64,000 bases of DNA from JAAETI01 sp964195945 (GTDB lineage Bacteria; Actinomycetota; Acidimicrobiia; Spongiisociales; UBA5794): assembly GCA_964195945.1 (NCBI GenBank), contig CAXMRC010000037.1:6451-70450 (forward strand), read 5' to 3'. The notes beneath the pieces were generated by a model. It ran no database searches. It was not told the origin of the DNA and saw only the letters and a list, made by a program, of their open reading frames with translations. A program made the translations under genes and the position numbers. Shown here in pieces: positions 26,041 to 33,508 of this stretch. Every line of letters starts with the position of its first letter. Within the stretch, counting starts at the first letter, position 1.

Positions 26041-26445
26041 CTAATACGTGACGATCGTGTCGAGTTCTCCTGCATGCTCCACCCAACGCTGCACCATCGT
26101 CTCGGTCGGCAAGCGTCGCACCAACAGGCTCTTGGTGTTGATAGCCACCATCGCGATAAGCAGATTCGTCGGATTGCGACGTCGCAACTCTTTGACCGTG
26201 TCGACTCCCGCGGCTTCGAGAAGATCTGAATACTCCTCTCCAACACCACGGACTCGCATCAGGTCCGCACGGTTTACCCACTCAAGTATCAGTTTCCCGC
26301 TGATACCGGTGGACGCGGCGACATCGCGGCGACCTTTGCGTGTAGAACCCTTCTTGAGGAGCGCCTCAACAGTTCGCAGCCTCGCCTTGCGAAGGCTCGT
26401 CGCCTGCTTGTGGCCGATCCCCTCGATCGTATCGATCGAAGCCAT
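26041..26445 (-). CDS. DUF4332 protein with helix-hairpin-helix repeats
   Basis: A 134-residue protein with tandem helix-hairpin-helix-like units: IEGIGHKQATSLRKARLRTVEALLKKG (about 5-31) and MRVRGVGEEYSDLLEAAGVDTVKEL (about 63-87). This is the DUF4332 pattern. Such domains bind DNA without sequence preference in other proteins, but no catalytic domain is attached. The start is set by AAGGA five bases before the ATG at 26445. Single gene, convergent with the HbhA-like gene. Confidence 0.8.
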   Translation of the reverse strand: MASIDTIEGIGHKQATSLRKARLRTVEALLKKGSTRKGRRDVAASTGISGKLILEWVNRADLMRVRGVGEEYSDLLEAAGVDTVKELRRRNPTNLLIAMVAINTKSLLVRRLPTETMVQRWVEHAGELDTIVTY

Positions 26446-26603
26446 ACCCGTCCTTCCCAATCAACTCTTCAGCAGTGCGCTGGGCCCCTCAACCGCAAGA
26501 CAGCACCGAGTCCAGAGACTACTGACTCTGTAGCACCGATTGCCAGACGGAATAGCCAACCCCTCGATGGCGCGGCACTACAGCCCTTGCAGGCCTGCCT
26601 CCA

Positions 26604-27194
26604 TCAGCGACTCGATTCGACGTCAACGAGATCGTCTGCTGTCAACACACGCTTCCCGGGAAGACGATCGAACCAGACTTCCTCAACCCAATCCGGATGG
26701 GTCGCCAAAATCTGATCGAAAACCGAGGCGCCCTCCATGCTGATGAGACGTGGCCACAACATTTCGCCGATAACAGCAGGGTGGCCGACTGCATACCGGT
26801 ACTTCGGAACGACCGCCGGTTTGTGACCTTCACGATGGTTCTCGATGAGCCGGGCAACCTCATCTTTTCTGGTCCCCGGATAGTCCGCATGCGTCAGGAC
26901 GACGGTGTCGTATTGATCGAGCCGATAGAGGGTGTCGATGCCGACTCGAAGTGCGGCCGCCTCCCCTTCCGTCCACTCGAGATCGATAACGATAATGGCG
27001 TCACCAAGGTCTGCCCTGTCCACGATTTCTTCGGCGTTGGGTCCCAGCACGACGATGACGGTGTCGACCGGCCACTCGTTGACCTCGGCAACTACATGCT
27101 CGATGAGCGTCGAACCCCGGAACGGCGCCAGATGCTTGGGACCAATGAAACCTGATCCAACATCGGCGGCGAGCACCATTGCCGCGACCTTCAC
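26604..27194 (-). CDS. MobA-like nucleotidyltransferase
   Basis: A 196-residue NTP-transferase-fold protein related to molybdenum cofactor cytidylyl/guanylyltransferases (MocA/MobA). It has AAMVLAADVGSGFIGPKHLAPFRGSTLIEHVV at the start, where the usual GxxxRMGxxK is relaxed to GSGFIGPKHL, plus IVVLGPNAEEIV, VVLTHADYPGTR and YAVGHPAVIG. The substrate is open, since several cofactor nucleotidyltransferases look alike. The GTG at 27194 is chosen because AAGGAGG lies seven bases before it. Probably monocistronic. Confidence 0.78.
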   Translation of the reverse strand: MKVAAMVLAADVGSGFIGPKHLAPFRGSTLIEHVVAEVNEWPVDTVIVVLGPNAEEIVDRADLGDAIIVIDLEWTEGEAAALRVGIDTLYRLDQYDTVVLTHADYPGTRKDEVARLIENHREGHKPAVVPKYRYAVGHPAVIGEMLWPRLISMEGASVFDQILATHPDWVEEVWFDRLPGKRVLTADDLVDVESSR

Positions 27195-27279
27195 CTGCAA
27201 GCCTCCTTAGAACGAGAGGTCACGCTAGTCGTCCCCCGGCCGACTCCAGCCACATGCGGCTTACTCAGGTAGAGCCGGC

Positions 27280-27795
27280 CTACGCGCTCTTTGCGTTGCC
27301 CTTGTTCTTGCGGCTCGCTCCCCGCAACACCTTGCGTCCACTCATCCGTGCCCACCACAGATAAACCGCCCCTGCAGTCAGCACGATCGAAGAAGCTGCC
27401 TGATACCAAGTGTCCCATTTGTACTCATGGATCGACCACGAATACAGGAAACCGATAGCTCCCATCGTGATTTGAGCAGCTCCGGCAGTCACGAATACGC
27501 CCCGCCCCTCTGGACGTGCGAGAACAGCGATGGCAGTAACGGACCACGCCAACAGGACCGCTCCGACCCAGCGCAGTCCCCCGAGTTGGTCCGCAACGGT
27601 CGGGTCAAGGCCGATTACATCGAAGTACGCAACTGGAAAGATCACAAGCGGAAGAGCAAAGGCCAAATTCACAAAGACATAGACAACAAGGGCAGTCGTC
27701 AGGGTTGTCGCCGGATCACGGGTCTTGCGAACCGCCTTTGCGTCGGCCACCTGTTCCTGGGGGAATGACTCCATTGGATCCGGTTGATCGCTCAC
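27280..27795 (-). CDS. Four-helix membrane protein, unknown
   Basis: A 171-residue integral membrane protein. After a charged N-terminus (1-32) come four predicted membrane segments (about 33-58, 70-90, 97-117, 126-146), then a basic tail ending in KNKGNAKSA. I do not recognise the family. The start overlaps the stop of the DUF2017 gene by ATGA, making it the last gene of the HTH-clpS-DUF2017 operon. Confidence 0.75.
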   Translation of the reverse strand: MSDQPDPMESFPQEQVADAKAVRKTRDPATTLTTALVVYVFVNLAFALPLVIFPVAYFDVIGLDPTVADQLGGLRWVGAVLLAWSVTAIAVLARPEGRGVFVTAGAAQITMGAIGFLYSWSIHEYKWDTWYQAASSIVLTAGAVYLWWARMSGRKVLRGASRKNKGNAKSA

Positions 27796-28268
27796 TTCTT
27801 GTCCTCCATAGTGGCCAGCATCTCCGCAACAAGCTCCTCCTGCAAGATTCCGAGATACAGCACGAGGGATACCTCCGGATCATTCTGCCGTTCCGTTGGC
27901 ATCCCAGAGTCAAAAAATCCTTTGCGGGCGGCGAGAACGATCCGGGATTCGCCTAGGACCCGGGCCCAAGTCGCGGCGTCTTCGCTGGTCAAGGTGACAA
28001 TTCCTGTCGCCGCGGCACTTAGACCTTCGTCGAATCTCTCTCGGTCCGCGGACCGTATCTCGACGCGCTCCTTAGCAGCGAGTCGGTCGAATTCGCGGGA
28101 CGCAACAGCATCGTCTGTGTAGATCATGGGCTTGAGGCGTTGCGCAGCTGGATCGTCTTTCCCAGCACCCGCACCCTGCAACAAGCTTCCCAGGCGGGCC
28201 AGAATCGCTACCTCGGTATCGAGAAGCTGGACCTGGATTCCCTGCGCCGTCGCGACAAACCGGCTCAT
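27792..28268 (-). CDS. DUF2017 family protein
   Basis: A 158-residue soluble protein with N-terminal VQLLDTEVAILARLGSLL and C-terminal VSLVLYLGILQEELVAEML, the pattern of actinobacterial DUF2017. These proteins are regularly encoded next to clpS. The ATG at 28268 overlaps the clpS stop (ATGA). The frame is open further upstream, but that is only the antisense side of clpS. A role with ClpS/ClpAP-type proteolysis is inferred from synteny; nothing biochemical can be read from the sequence. Confidence 0.85.
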   Translation of the reverse strand: MSRFVATAQGIQVQLLDTEVAILARLGSLLQGAGAGKDDPAAQRLKPMIYTDDAVASREFDRLAAKERVEIRSADRERFDEGLSAAATGIVTLTSEDAATWARVLGESRIVLAARKGFFDSGMPTERQNDPEVSLVLYLGILQEELVAEMLATMEDKK

Positions 28269-28552
28269 CTCTTCTCCACAGTGGCCCACAGACCGTGATG
28301 ATGAAGCCGGAACGCGCTCATTTCGGCATGCTCTCGCGGGCCGCTGTCCACGACAGCGCGCCCATCGTTGTGGACCTGGAGCATAAGACGCGTCGCTTCC
28401 GGTTCGGCGTACCCAAAAAGGCTCCGAAAAACCCACACAACGTAGCTCATGAGGTTCACCGGGTCATCCCAAACCACCACGTCCCATACCGGAAGGTAAT
28501 CCGTGACGTCTTTGCCCTCAGGCAAGTCTATTTCGGCGGGAGCGGTCGTCAT
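28265..28552 (-). CDS. clpS: ATP-dependent Clp protease adaptor ClpS
   Basis: A 95-residue N-end-rule adaptor that delivers substrates with destabilising N-terminal residues to the Clp ATPase. The core is VVVWDDPVNLMSYVVWVFRSLFGY (about 25-48), with the substrate-pocket DDPVN. It is followed by ATRLMLQVHNDGRAVVDSGPREHAE, whose VHNDG loop is the usual ClpA/ClpC-contacting site. Four-base overlaps on both sides place it in the middle of the HTH-clpS-DUF2017-membrane protein operon. Confidence 0.95.
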   Translation of the reverse strand: MTTAPAEIDLPEGKDVTDYLPVWDVVVWDDPVNLMSYVVWVFRSLFGYAEPEATRLMLQVHNDGRAVVDSGPREHAEMSAFRLHHHGLWATVEKR

Positions 28553-28773
28553 GGACTTGACTCCGCAGTGGTCTCAGCTGTTGTCATCCGCTGACCGTTT
28601 ATCCAGTCCTCGAAGTCTTGTCTGGCAACACGCCACTCGCGACCGAACTTGACGGCGGGAAGCCGCCCGGAACGAAGCTGGCCGGTAACAACGAAAGCCG
28701 AGACATCCATGTACTCACAGATGTCGGCAACCGATAGCCAGTTCTTCTCGATGTCGACGGTGATCCTGTCCAT
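28549..28773 (-). CDS. Small excisionase/MerR-type helix-turn-helix protein
   Basis: A 74-residue protein of the DNA-binding domain, excisionase family (HTH_17). It reads WLSVADICEYMDVSAFVVTGQLRSGRLPAVKFGREWRVARQDFEDWI, with the winged-helix pattern of BldC- and Xis-like proteins. Its stop overlaps the clpS start by ATGA, so here it is probably the operon's own regulator rather than a phage excisionase. TAGCCT lies nine bases before the ATG as a possible leaderless -10. Confidence 0.8.
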   Translation of the reverse strand: MDRITVDIEKNWLSVADICEYMDVSAFVVTGQLRSGRLPAVKFGREWRVARQDFEDWINGQRMTTAETTAESSP

Positions 28774-29245
28774 AAGCCCAACAGGCTATGAGGACCAGCG
28801 CCCGCGAGCAAGCAGAGCCGATCCGTGGCTATACAACAAAGCACGCAGGACGCGACAAGACCCGCCCCAAAAGGCGGGTCTTACCAAGATGAGAAACGAC
28901 CGGTGGATCACCCGATACCAGGTTGCTAGTAGCGGCCGACCGTTTCAAACCTAACGCGGGGGTGGAACGCACCTCCGCTGAAATCCTCGACAGGTTCTCC
29001 TGCAGAGCACTCTCCAGCACCCGCAACCCGTCTATCGGCATCGTCCCCAACAACTTGCGCAACATTCCCAACCGGCACAACGGGACTAGTCCCTATTCCA
29101 GTCGTGACGGTCGATCGGTGAAACACACTTGCACCGCTTTTCGCGCTCTGTGATACTCATCCGCAGCGGTCATCGCAAACGATACCGCAACAATGAGAAT
29201 CGATTCGGGGGCAGAGCGGGTGGAGTGCCGGGGAGGTAGCGCAGG
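28774..29245. other. 472-bp gap between divergent genes, with one strong hairpin
   Basis: A perfect 10-bp stem AAGACCCGCC/GGCGGGTCTT with a six-base loop lies at 28857-28882, without a T run on either side. Beyond it are weak open frames on both strands; a minus frame ending near 28829 contains helix-like MLRKLLGTMPIDGLRVLES but includes the hairpin. I could not support a gene, and I found no tRNA, tmRNA, RNase P or SRP RNA core. A small RNA ending at the hairpin remains possible. Confidence 0.5.
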
Positions 29246-30193
29246 ATGATCCATTCGTCGTCCATTGAGGGTCACCACTTCTTGATGGCGCGTCGCCGCG
29301 GGTACGACCCAGCAGAGGTCGATGCCGTCATCAAGCGGCTCGTATCCACACTCCGCAAGTACGAGGACCAAGACGAACAATTCGCCCAGTCAGCCCGCGA
29401 GTTGAATTCTCAGATCACCGACCTTGCCACCGTTCGCACCGCTCGCGACTTGGCTCTGCATGATGCTGCGGCGGCGACGGAGGAACTCCACGCCACCGCC
29501 ATAGCCCAACTGGAAGAGGCTCAAGGCCGCGCCGCGGAGGGAATCGCCGAGGCCAAGGACGAAGCTGCTCAGATCGTTGCGGCGGCTCGGGCCAGCTCCA
29601 GTGAGCTTCTGTCCCGCCGCAACGCTCGCGGCGAATCGCTCATCACCGCTGCTTTGTCGGAGGTTAAATCGCTTCGCGCCACCGCCTTGCGTGAAACCAA
29701 CGACTTCACAACGAACAAGAGGACTGCGGCCGCGGCCGATGTCCAATCCGCCGAGCTGGAAGCAAACCAGATCCTTGAAGACGCCCGCCATGAAGCAGGT
29801 TCGATGCTCGGTCGAGCCCGGCGCGAACACGCGGCGCTTGAGCAGCGCATCGCGCAATTGCGCTCAGCTGTAGCTGGCATCGAAGGTCAGTTTCGGCATC
29901 TCGCAGAATCAACTCTCGAAGAGACCGAAATCGTGTCATCGATGATCGCGCTCGAGACCGACGGGATCGAAGAGGCCCTCGAAGGGTCGCCGCCGGAGCC
30001 TGAGGTGGTGCGCCTTACTCAGCAGGGGATGACTATCGATCTCACAGATCGCCAACCCATGAAGAAGCAGGTCCCCCTCGACCAGCACTTTGTGGTCGCT
30101 CCGGGGAACACCATATATCAACGACGCGGTGGCGGCCTCCGCCGTCGGCTCGAAGAAGAAGGGGTCGACGACCTCGAAGAGTCGTCCGAGTAG
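29246..30193 (+). CDS. DivIVA-domain coiled-coil protein
   Basis: A 315-residue cytoplasmic protein. Residues 15-45 (MARRRGYDPAEVDAVIKRLVSTLRKYE) match the DivIVA N-terminal motif in which a FxxxRRGYDxxEVD-type segment leads into coiled coil. Residues 45-245 are a long Ala/Glu/Arg-rich coiled coil with AKDEAAQIVAAA and ANQILEDARHEA repeats. The rest is an acidic and basic tail. Relatives organise polar growth, septation or chromosome positioning. GGGAGGT stands seven bases before the ATG. Monocistronic. It is too divergent to be called Wag31 itself. Confidence 0.82.
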   Translation: MIHSSSIEGHHFLMARRRGYDPAEVDAVIKRLVSTLRKYEDQDEQFAQSARELNSQITDLATVRTARDLALHDAAAATEELHATAIAQLEEAQGRAAEGIAEAKDEAAQIVAAARASSSELLSRRNARGESLITAALSEVKSLRATALRETNDFTTNKRTAAAADVQSAELEANQILEDARHEAGSMLGRARREHAALEQRIAQLRSAVAGIEGQFRHLAESTLEETEIVSSMIALETDGIEEALEGSPPEPEVVRLTQQGMTIDLTDRQPMKKQVPLDQHFVVAPGNTIYQRRGGGLRRRLEEEGVDDLEESSE

Positions 30194-30216
30194 AGACGGA
30201 CAAGTAGCCGCTGCAT

Positions 30217-30687
30217 CTAGCCCTGCGCTAAAACATTCTCCGTCGTGGGACGGGTCAGAATGAACGTTGACACCGACACTGCGATCGCGACCAAGACCAC
30301 CCGAATTGCCGCAGAGTCCACCGCCACGAGGATCGAAAACCCGATGCTGACGATCACGAGACCAACCGCATAGGCTTTGATGCGCCGTGGGATGCCGTAG
30401 CCCGCCCGGTAGGCCCTGACCATCGGGCCGAACCAGCGATGGTTGACTACCCAGTCGTACATACGCTCGTTTGACTTGAAGAAGAAATACGCCGCGAGCA
30501 GAAGGAAAACCGTGCCGGGCAGCAATGGAACGATGTATCCGGCAATGCCAAGCCCAAGAGACGCGAATCCGAGCACCATGTAGATCGCCCGCCCCACACG
30601 GGTTGCAACGAGTTGAGCCGGCTCGGCATCAATCATCTCGATCGACAGCGGGCTGTCGTTTACGGACATCGGTTGAACTACAGACAT
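30217..30687 (-). CDS. DUF454 (YbaN-like) inner-membrane protein
   Basis: A 156-residue membrane protein with the DUF454 core GLGIAGYIVPLLPGTVFLLLAAYFFFKSNERMYDWVV, a short loop, then RRIKAYAVGLVIVSIGFSILVAV and a last membrane helix. The LPGTxFLLLAAxxFxKS pattern is diagnostic. Function is unknown in the family. The ATG at 30687 is preferred, with an in-frame start 17 codons upstream as the alternative. It lies downstream of the SRAP gene on the same strand, 70 bases away. Confidence 0.85.
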   Translation of the reverse strand: MSVVQPMSVNDSPLSIEMIDAEPAQLVATRVGRAIYMVLGFASLGLGIAGYIVPLLPGTVFLLLAAYFFFKSNERMYDWVVNHRWFGPMVRAYRAGYGIPRRIKAYAVGLVIVSIGFSILVAVDSAAIRVVLVAIAVSVSTFILTRPTTENVLAQG

Positions 30688-30757
30688 GGAAATCGAATCC
30701 CGAGGAGCTAACCAGAGGCACATTGGCCGCCACAACAACCGACATCAAGTCGGGGTG

Positions 30758-31450
30758 TCACTGGCCAACAGCACCGGTGTCGAGAGGGGCGATGCATTCC
30801 GGGTAGTTATTGCTGACCTTGTTAACGAGAGTTGCGACCGCATGCTCGGCCATCGCCTCCCGGGGAAAGATCGCCAACAACTGGTTCAGGATCTCGGTGT
30901 CCTCATTCTCTCTATCCAGCCAGTCCGCCCAAGAATCCTCAGGCATGATGACGGGCATACGATCGTGGATATCAGCCACGAGACCGTTGGGCTTGCCAGT
31001 GAGGATCGTGCAAGTGCGAATTCGATCTCCCGAATCAGGATCATCCCAAGTTGCCCAGAGACCAGCAAAGGCAAGGGGCTTGTTGTCAGCTCTATAGATG
31101 TAGTGAGGTAGCTTCCCCCTCGGGAGCCGCTGCCATTCGTAGAAACCGTCGGCAGGGATAAGACAACGCCGCTTGACAAAGGAATCGCGGAAGGTGGGCT
31201 TCTCAGCAGCCGTCTCCGCCCGAGCGTTGATGCTGCGCGCACCGATCTTCCGATCCTTTGCCCACCACGGGATTAACCCCCAGCGGAACGAGCCGAGCAG
31301 CCGTTCCCCATCGTGCTCCGCCACCGCATAGACCGAATCGGTAGGGGCCACGTTGTATGAAGAAGGCAGTGTGTCTGTTCTGATGGTCTCCACTTGAAAA
31401 GCATCAGCGTAGAAACCGGGGTCATGGGATTGAACGAATCGTCCGCACAT
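30758..31450 (-). CDS. SRAP / YedK (HMCES-type) abasic-site shield protein
   Basis: A 230-residue SOS-response-associated peptidase. The initiator methionine is followed by the catalytic MCGRFVQ, whose cysteine 2 forms a thiazolidine crosslink to abasic DNA after Met removal. The other family residues are in YNVAPTD, SINARAETAAEKPTF, CLIPADGFYEW (catalytic Glu) and IHDRMPVIM (catalytic His). It protects abasic sites in single-stranded DNA. GACAAT lies six bases before the ATG, so transcription is probably leaderless. Divergent from malQ. Confidence 0.95.
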   Translation of the reverse strand: MCGRFVQSHDPGFYADAFQVETIRTDTLPSSYNVAPTDSVYAVAEHDGERLLGSFRWGLIPWWAKDRKIGARSINARAETAAEKPTFRDSFVKRRCLIPADGFYEWQRLPRGKLPHYIYRADNKPLAFAGLWATWDDPDSGDRIRTCTILTGKPNGLVADIHDRMPVIMPEDSWADWLDRENEDTEILNQLLAIFPREAMAEHAVATLVNKVSNNYPECIAPLDTGAVGQ

Positions 31451-31516
31451 AGACCCATTGTCCCAGACACCCAGGTTTCATGACGACGTCGTAGGAGCGA
31501 TAATCATCGAGTCGAC

Positions 31517-33457
31517 ATCCCGGAAGAGCACATCATCGAATCAACAATCCGCACCCTCGCAGCCACCGCAGGCGTCCTCACAGAGTGGGTCGATGTTTGG
31601 GGCAAACCCCAACAAGTAACGGCGGATCATCTGCTCGCCGTCCTTGAGGCGCTGACTGGTCGGTCGCTTGGCTCTTCGCATGAGATCGAATCCACCCTGT
31701 CAGATCTAACGGGCGAGCCACCGATTATCGAGCCGGTCCTGGTCGCCTGGGACGGCATTCTGCCCGAGATCACCTTGGGAAGCTCTGTGGCGCCGGGCTA
31801 TATCGTCACCGAGAAGGGCGATGAAATACCAGTGCGGGTCGGCGACCACACCCTCACCATCGACGGGGTCCTACCCATTGGATATCACGAGCTCCGTCTC
31901 GAAGGCGCTCGACAGAAGACCCTGGTCATAGCCGCTCCAACGCAAGCTCAGTCCGCGCCACAACGCAAGCTCGGCGTCCTTGCCCCTGTCTACGCGATGA
32001 GATCGAAACACCATGACACTGGGATCGGCAACTTCGGCCACCTCCAGCAGTTGGCCGATACCGCGCTCGTCACCGGTGTCGCGGTCGTGGGAACGCTCCC
32101 CTTGGTGGCGACCTTCCCCGATCAGCCATCGCCGTACTCACCCGCTTCCCGGCGGGCGTGGAACGAACTATTTGTCGACATGACTGTGGCCCCCGGTTGG
32201 GTCGGCGACGTCCCAACGTCGGGGGACGGTCCGGGCTGGGTCAACTACGAAGCGGCCGGCTTGTCGATACGAAATGTCATCGCCGATTACGCGGCTGCGA
32301 CAAGCGGCGTACCTCAGATCCAAAGCAGGATCGATGATTTTGTTTCCGCGAATCCTGAGATAGCGAGATACGCAACCTTCCGCGCCATGTGCGACAGATA
32401 TGGCCGCAACTGGCGCGCCTGGCCGGCTGACGCCGAACCGATGCCCGACCGCATCGACTATCACCGTACCGCCCAATGGCTCGCCGCCGACCAATTGGCC
32501 AAACTTGGGCAGCGTCTCCGCGACCGTGGCCAATACCTCTACCTGGATCTCCCTATCGGCTGCCATCCCGATGGGTTTGATATCTGGGATCAACCTGACC
32601 TATATGCCCCGGCCAGTGTGGGAGCCCCACCCGACTCGCTATTTCTTGGAGGCCAGGATTGGGGCCTGCCCGCCACAATTCCATCCCAGTCGAGACTCGA
32701 GGGTCATCGCTCCTTTATCAAGGCGGTTCGGCACCAACTGTCGGTTGCAGGTCTCCTCCGCATCGACCACGTAATGGGACTGCACCGCACGTGGTGGGTC
32801 CCTCATGGGCTGTCTGCTACCGACGGTGCCTATGTAATCCAGCCGACTGAAGAGATGTTCGCCATCGTCTGCCTTGAGTCGCACCGAGCTGGCTCGGCCG
32901 TTGTCGGCGAGAATCTGGGCACCGTACCCGTGGCCATCAGCGATGCGTTGCAACGGCACCAACTTCTCGGAATGAAGGTTGCCCAGGATGGTCTGAACGA
33001 GCCGAGCCGCAACGACCTGATCGCTTTGAGTACACATGACACGCCTCCGTTTGCGGCCTGGTGGCGCGGTATCGATATCGACGATGGCGAGGACCTCGGC
33101 GTCTACGCTGATGGCCGCGGCGACATCGCCAGACAACAACGCACTCGCGACATCGCAGACGTCGAAGCGACTCTCGGAAGCAAAGGGCTGGAAGACACCC
33201 GCGATGCCATCATGGATTGGATGGCAGCATCAGACGCCGCGATCGCGATTGTCAACATCGATGATCTCTGGGCGGAAGAAAGACGGCAGAACGTGCCAGG
33301 CACCGATACGCAACGACCCAACTGGAGTGCGCGCCATCGACATGCGATAGAAGAAATCACATCTAGCCCTCAGCTCCTCGCTCAGCTAGAACGGCTCAGC
33401 GAATCACGAAACACAACCGATGATGGGTTGACCGACGACGAACGGGACAATCAGTAG
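31517..33457 (+). CDS. malQ: 4-alpha-glucanotransferase (amylomaltase), start uncertain
   Basis: GH77 disproportionating enzyme that transfers alpha-1,4-glucan segments. The catalytic residues are present: LRIDHVMGLHRTWWVPHG (nucleophile Asp), GENLGTVP (acid/base Glu) and LSTHDTPPFAAWW. The first conventional start in frame is TTG 31775, but the frame is open from 31484. The residues before the TTG (for example IRTLAATAGVLTEWVDVWGK and LLAVLEALTG) are the usual MalQ N-terminal helices. No ATG, GTG or TTG lies in that stretch; ATC 31517 is my nominal start. Either a rare start is used or a base is wrong upstream. Downstream are glgP, glgX and glgA, so it leads a glycogen turnover operon. Confidence 0.85.
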   Translation: MPEEHIIESTIRTLAATAGVLTEWVDVWGKPQQVTADHLLAVLEALTGRSLGSSHEIESTLSDLTGEPPIIEPVLVAWDGILPEITLGSSVAPGYIVTEKGDEIPVRVGDHTLTIDGVLPIGYHELRLEGARQKTLVIAAPTQAQSAPQRKLGVLAPVYAMRSKHHDTGIGNFGHLQQLADTALVTGVAVVGTLPLVATFPDQPSPYSPASRRAWNELFVDMTVAPGWVGDVPTSGDGPGWVNYEAAGLSIRNVIADYAAATSGVPQIQSRIDDFVSANPEIARYATFRAMCDRYGRNWRAWPADAEPMPDRIDYHRTAQWLAADQLAKLGQRLRDRGQYLYLDLPIGCHPDGFDIWDQPDLYAPASVGAPPDSLFLGGQDWGLPATIPSQSRLEGHRSFIKAVRHQLSVAGLLRIDHVMGLHRTWWVPHGLSATDGAYVIQPTEEMFAIVCLESHRAGSAVVGENLGTVPVAISDALQRHQLLGMKVAQDGLNEPSRNDLIALSTHDTPPFAAWWRGIDIDDGEDLGVYADGRGDIARQQRTRDIADVEATLGSKGLEDTRDAIMDWMAASDAAIAIVNIDDLWAEERRQNVPGTDTQRPNWSARHRHAIEEITSSPQLLAQLERLSESRNTTDDGLTDDERDNQ

Positions 33458-33508
33458 CCTCAACAGCTATAACATCACCTCTTCCCGAGAAGAATTCAAG
33501 GACTCGAC

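Noticed and set aside
28923..29153. A 76-codon plus-strand ORF with high third-position GC
   Set aside because: No ribosome site, no family resemblance, and similar-looking frames exist on the other strand.
28774..29245. Possible RNase P, tmRNA or SRP RNA gene
   Set aside because: None of the conserved cores of these RNAs is present in either strand; only a single hairpin can be supported.
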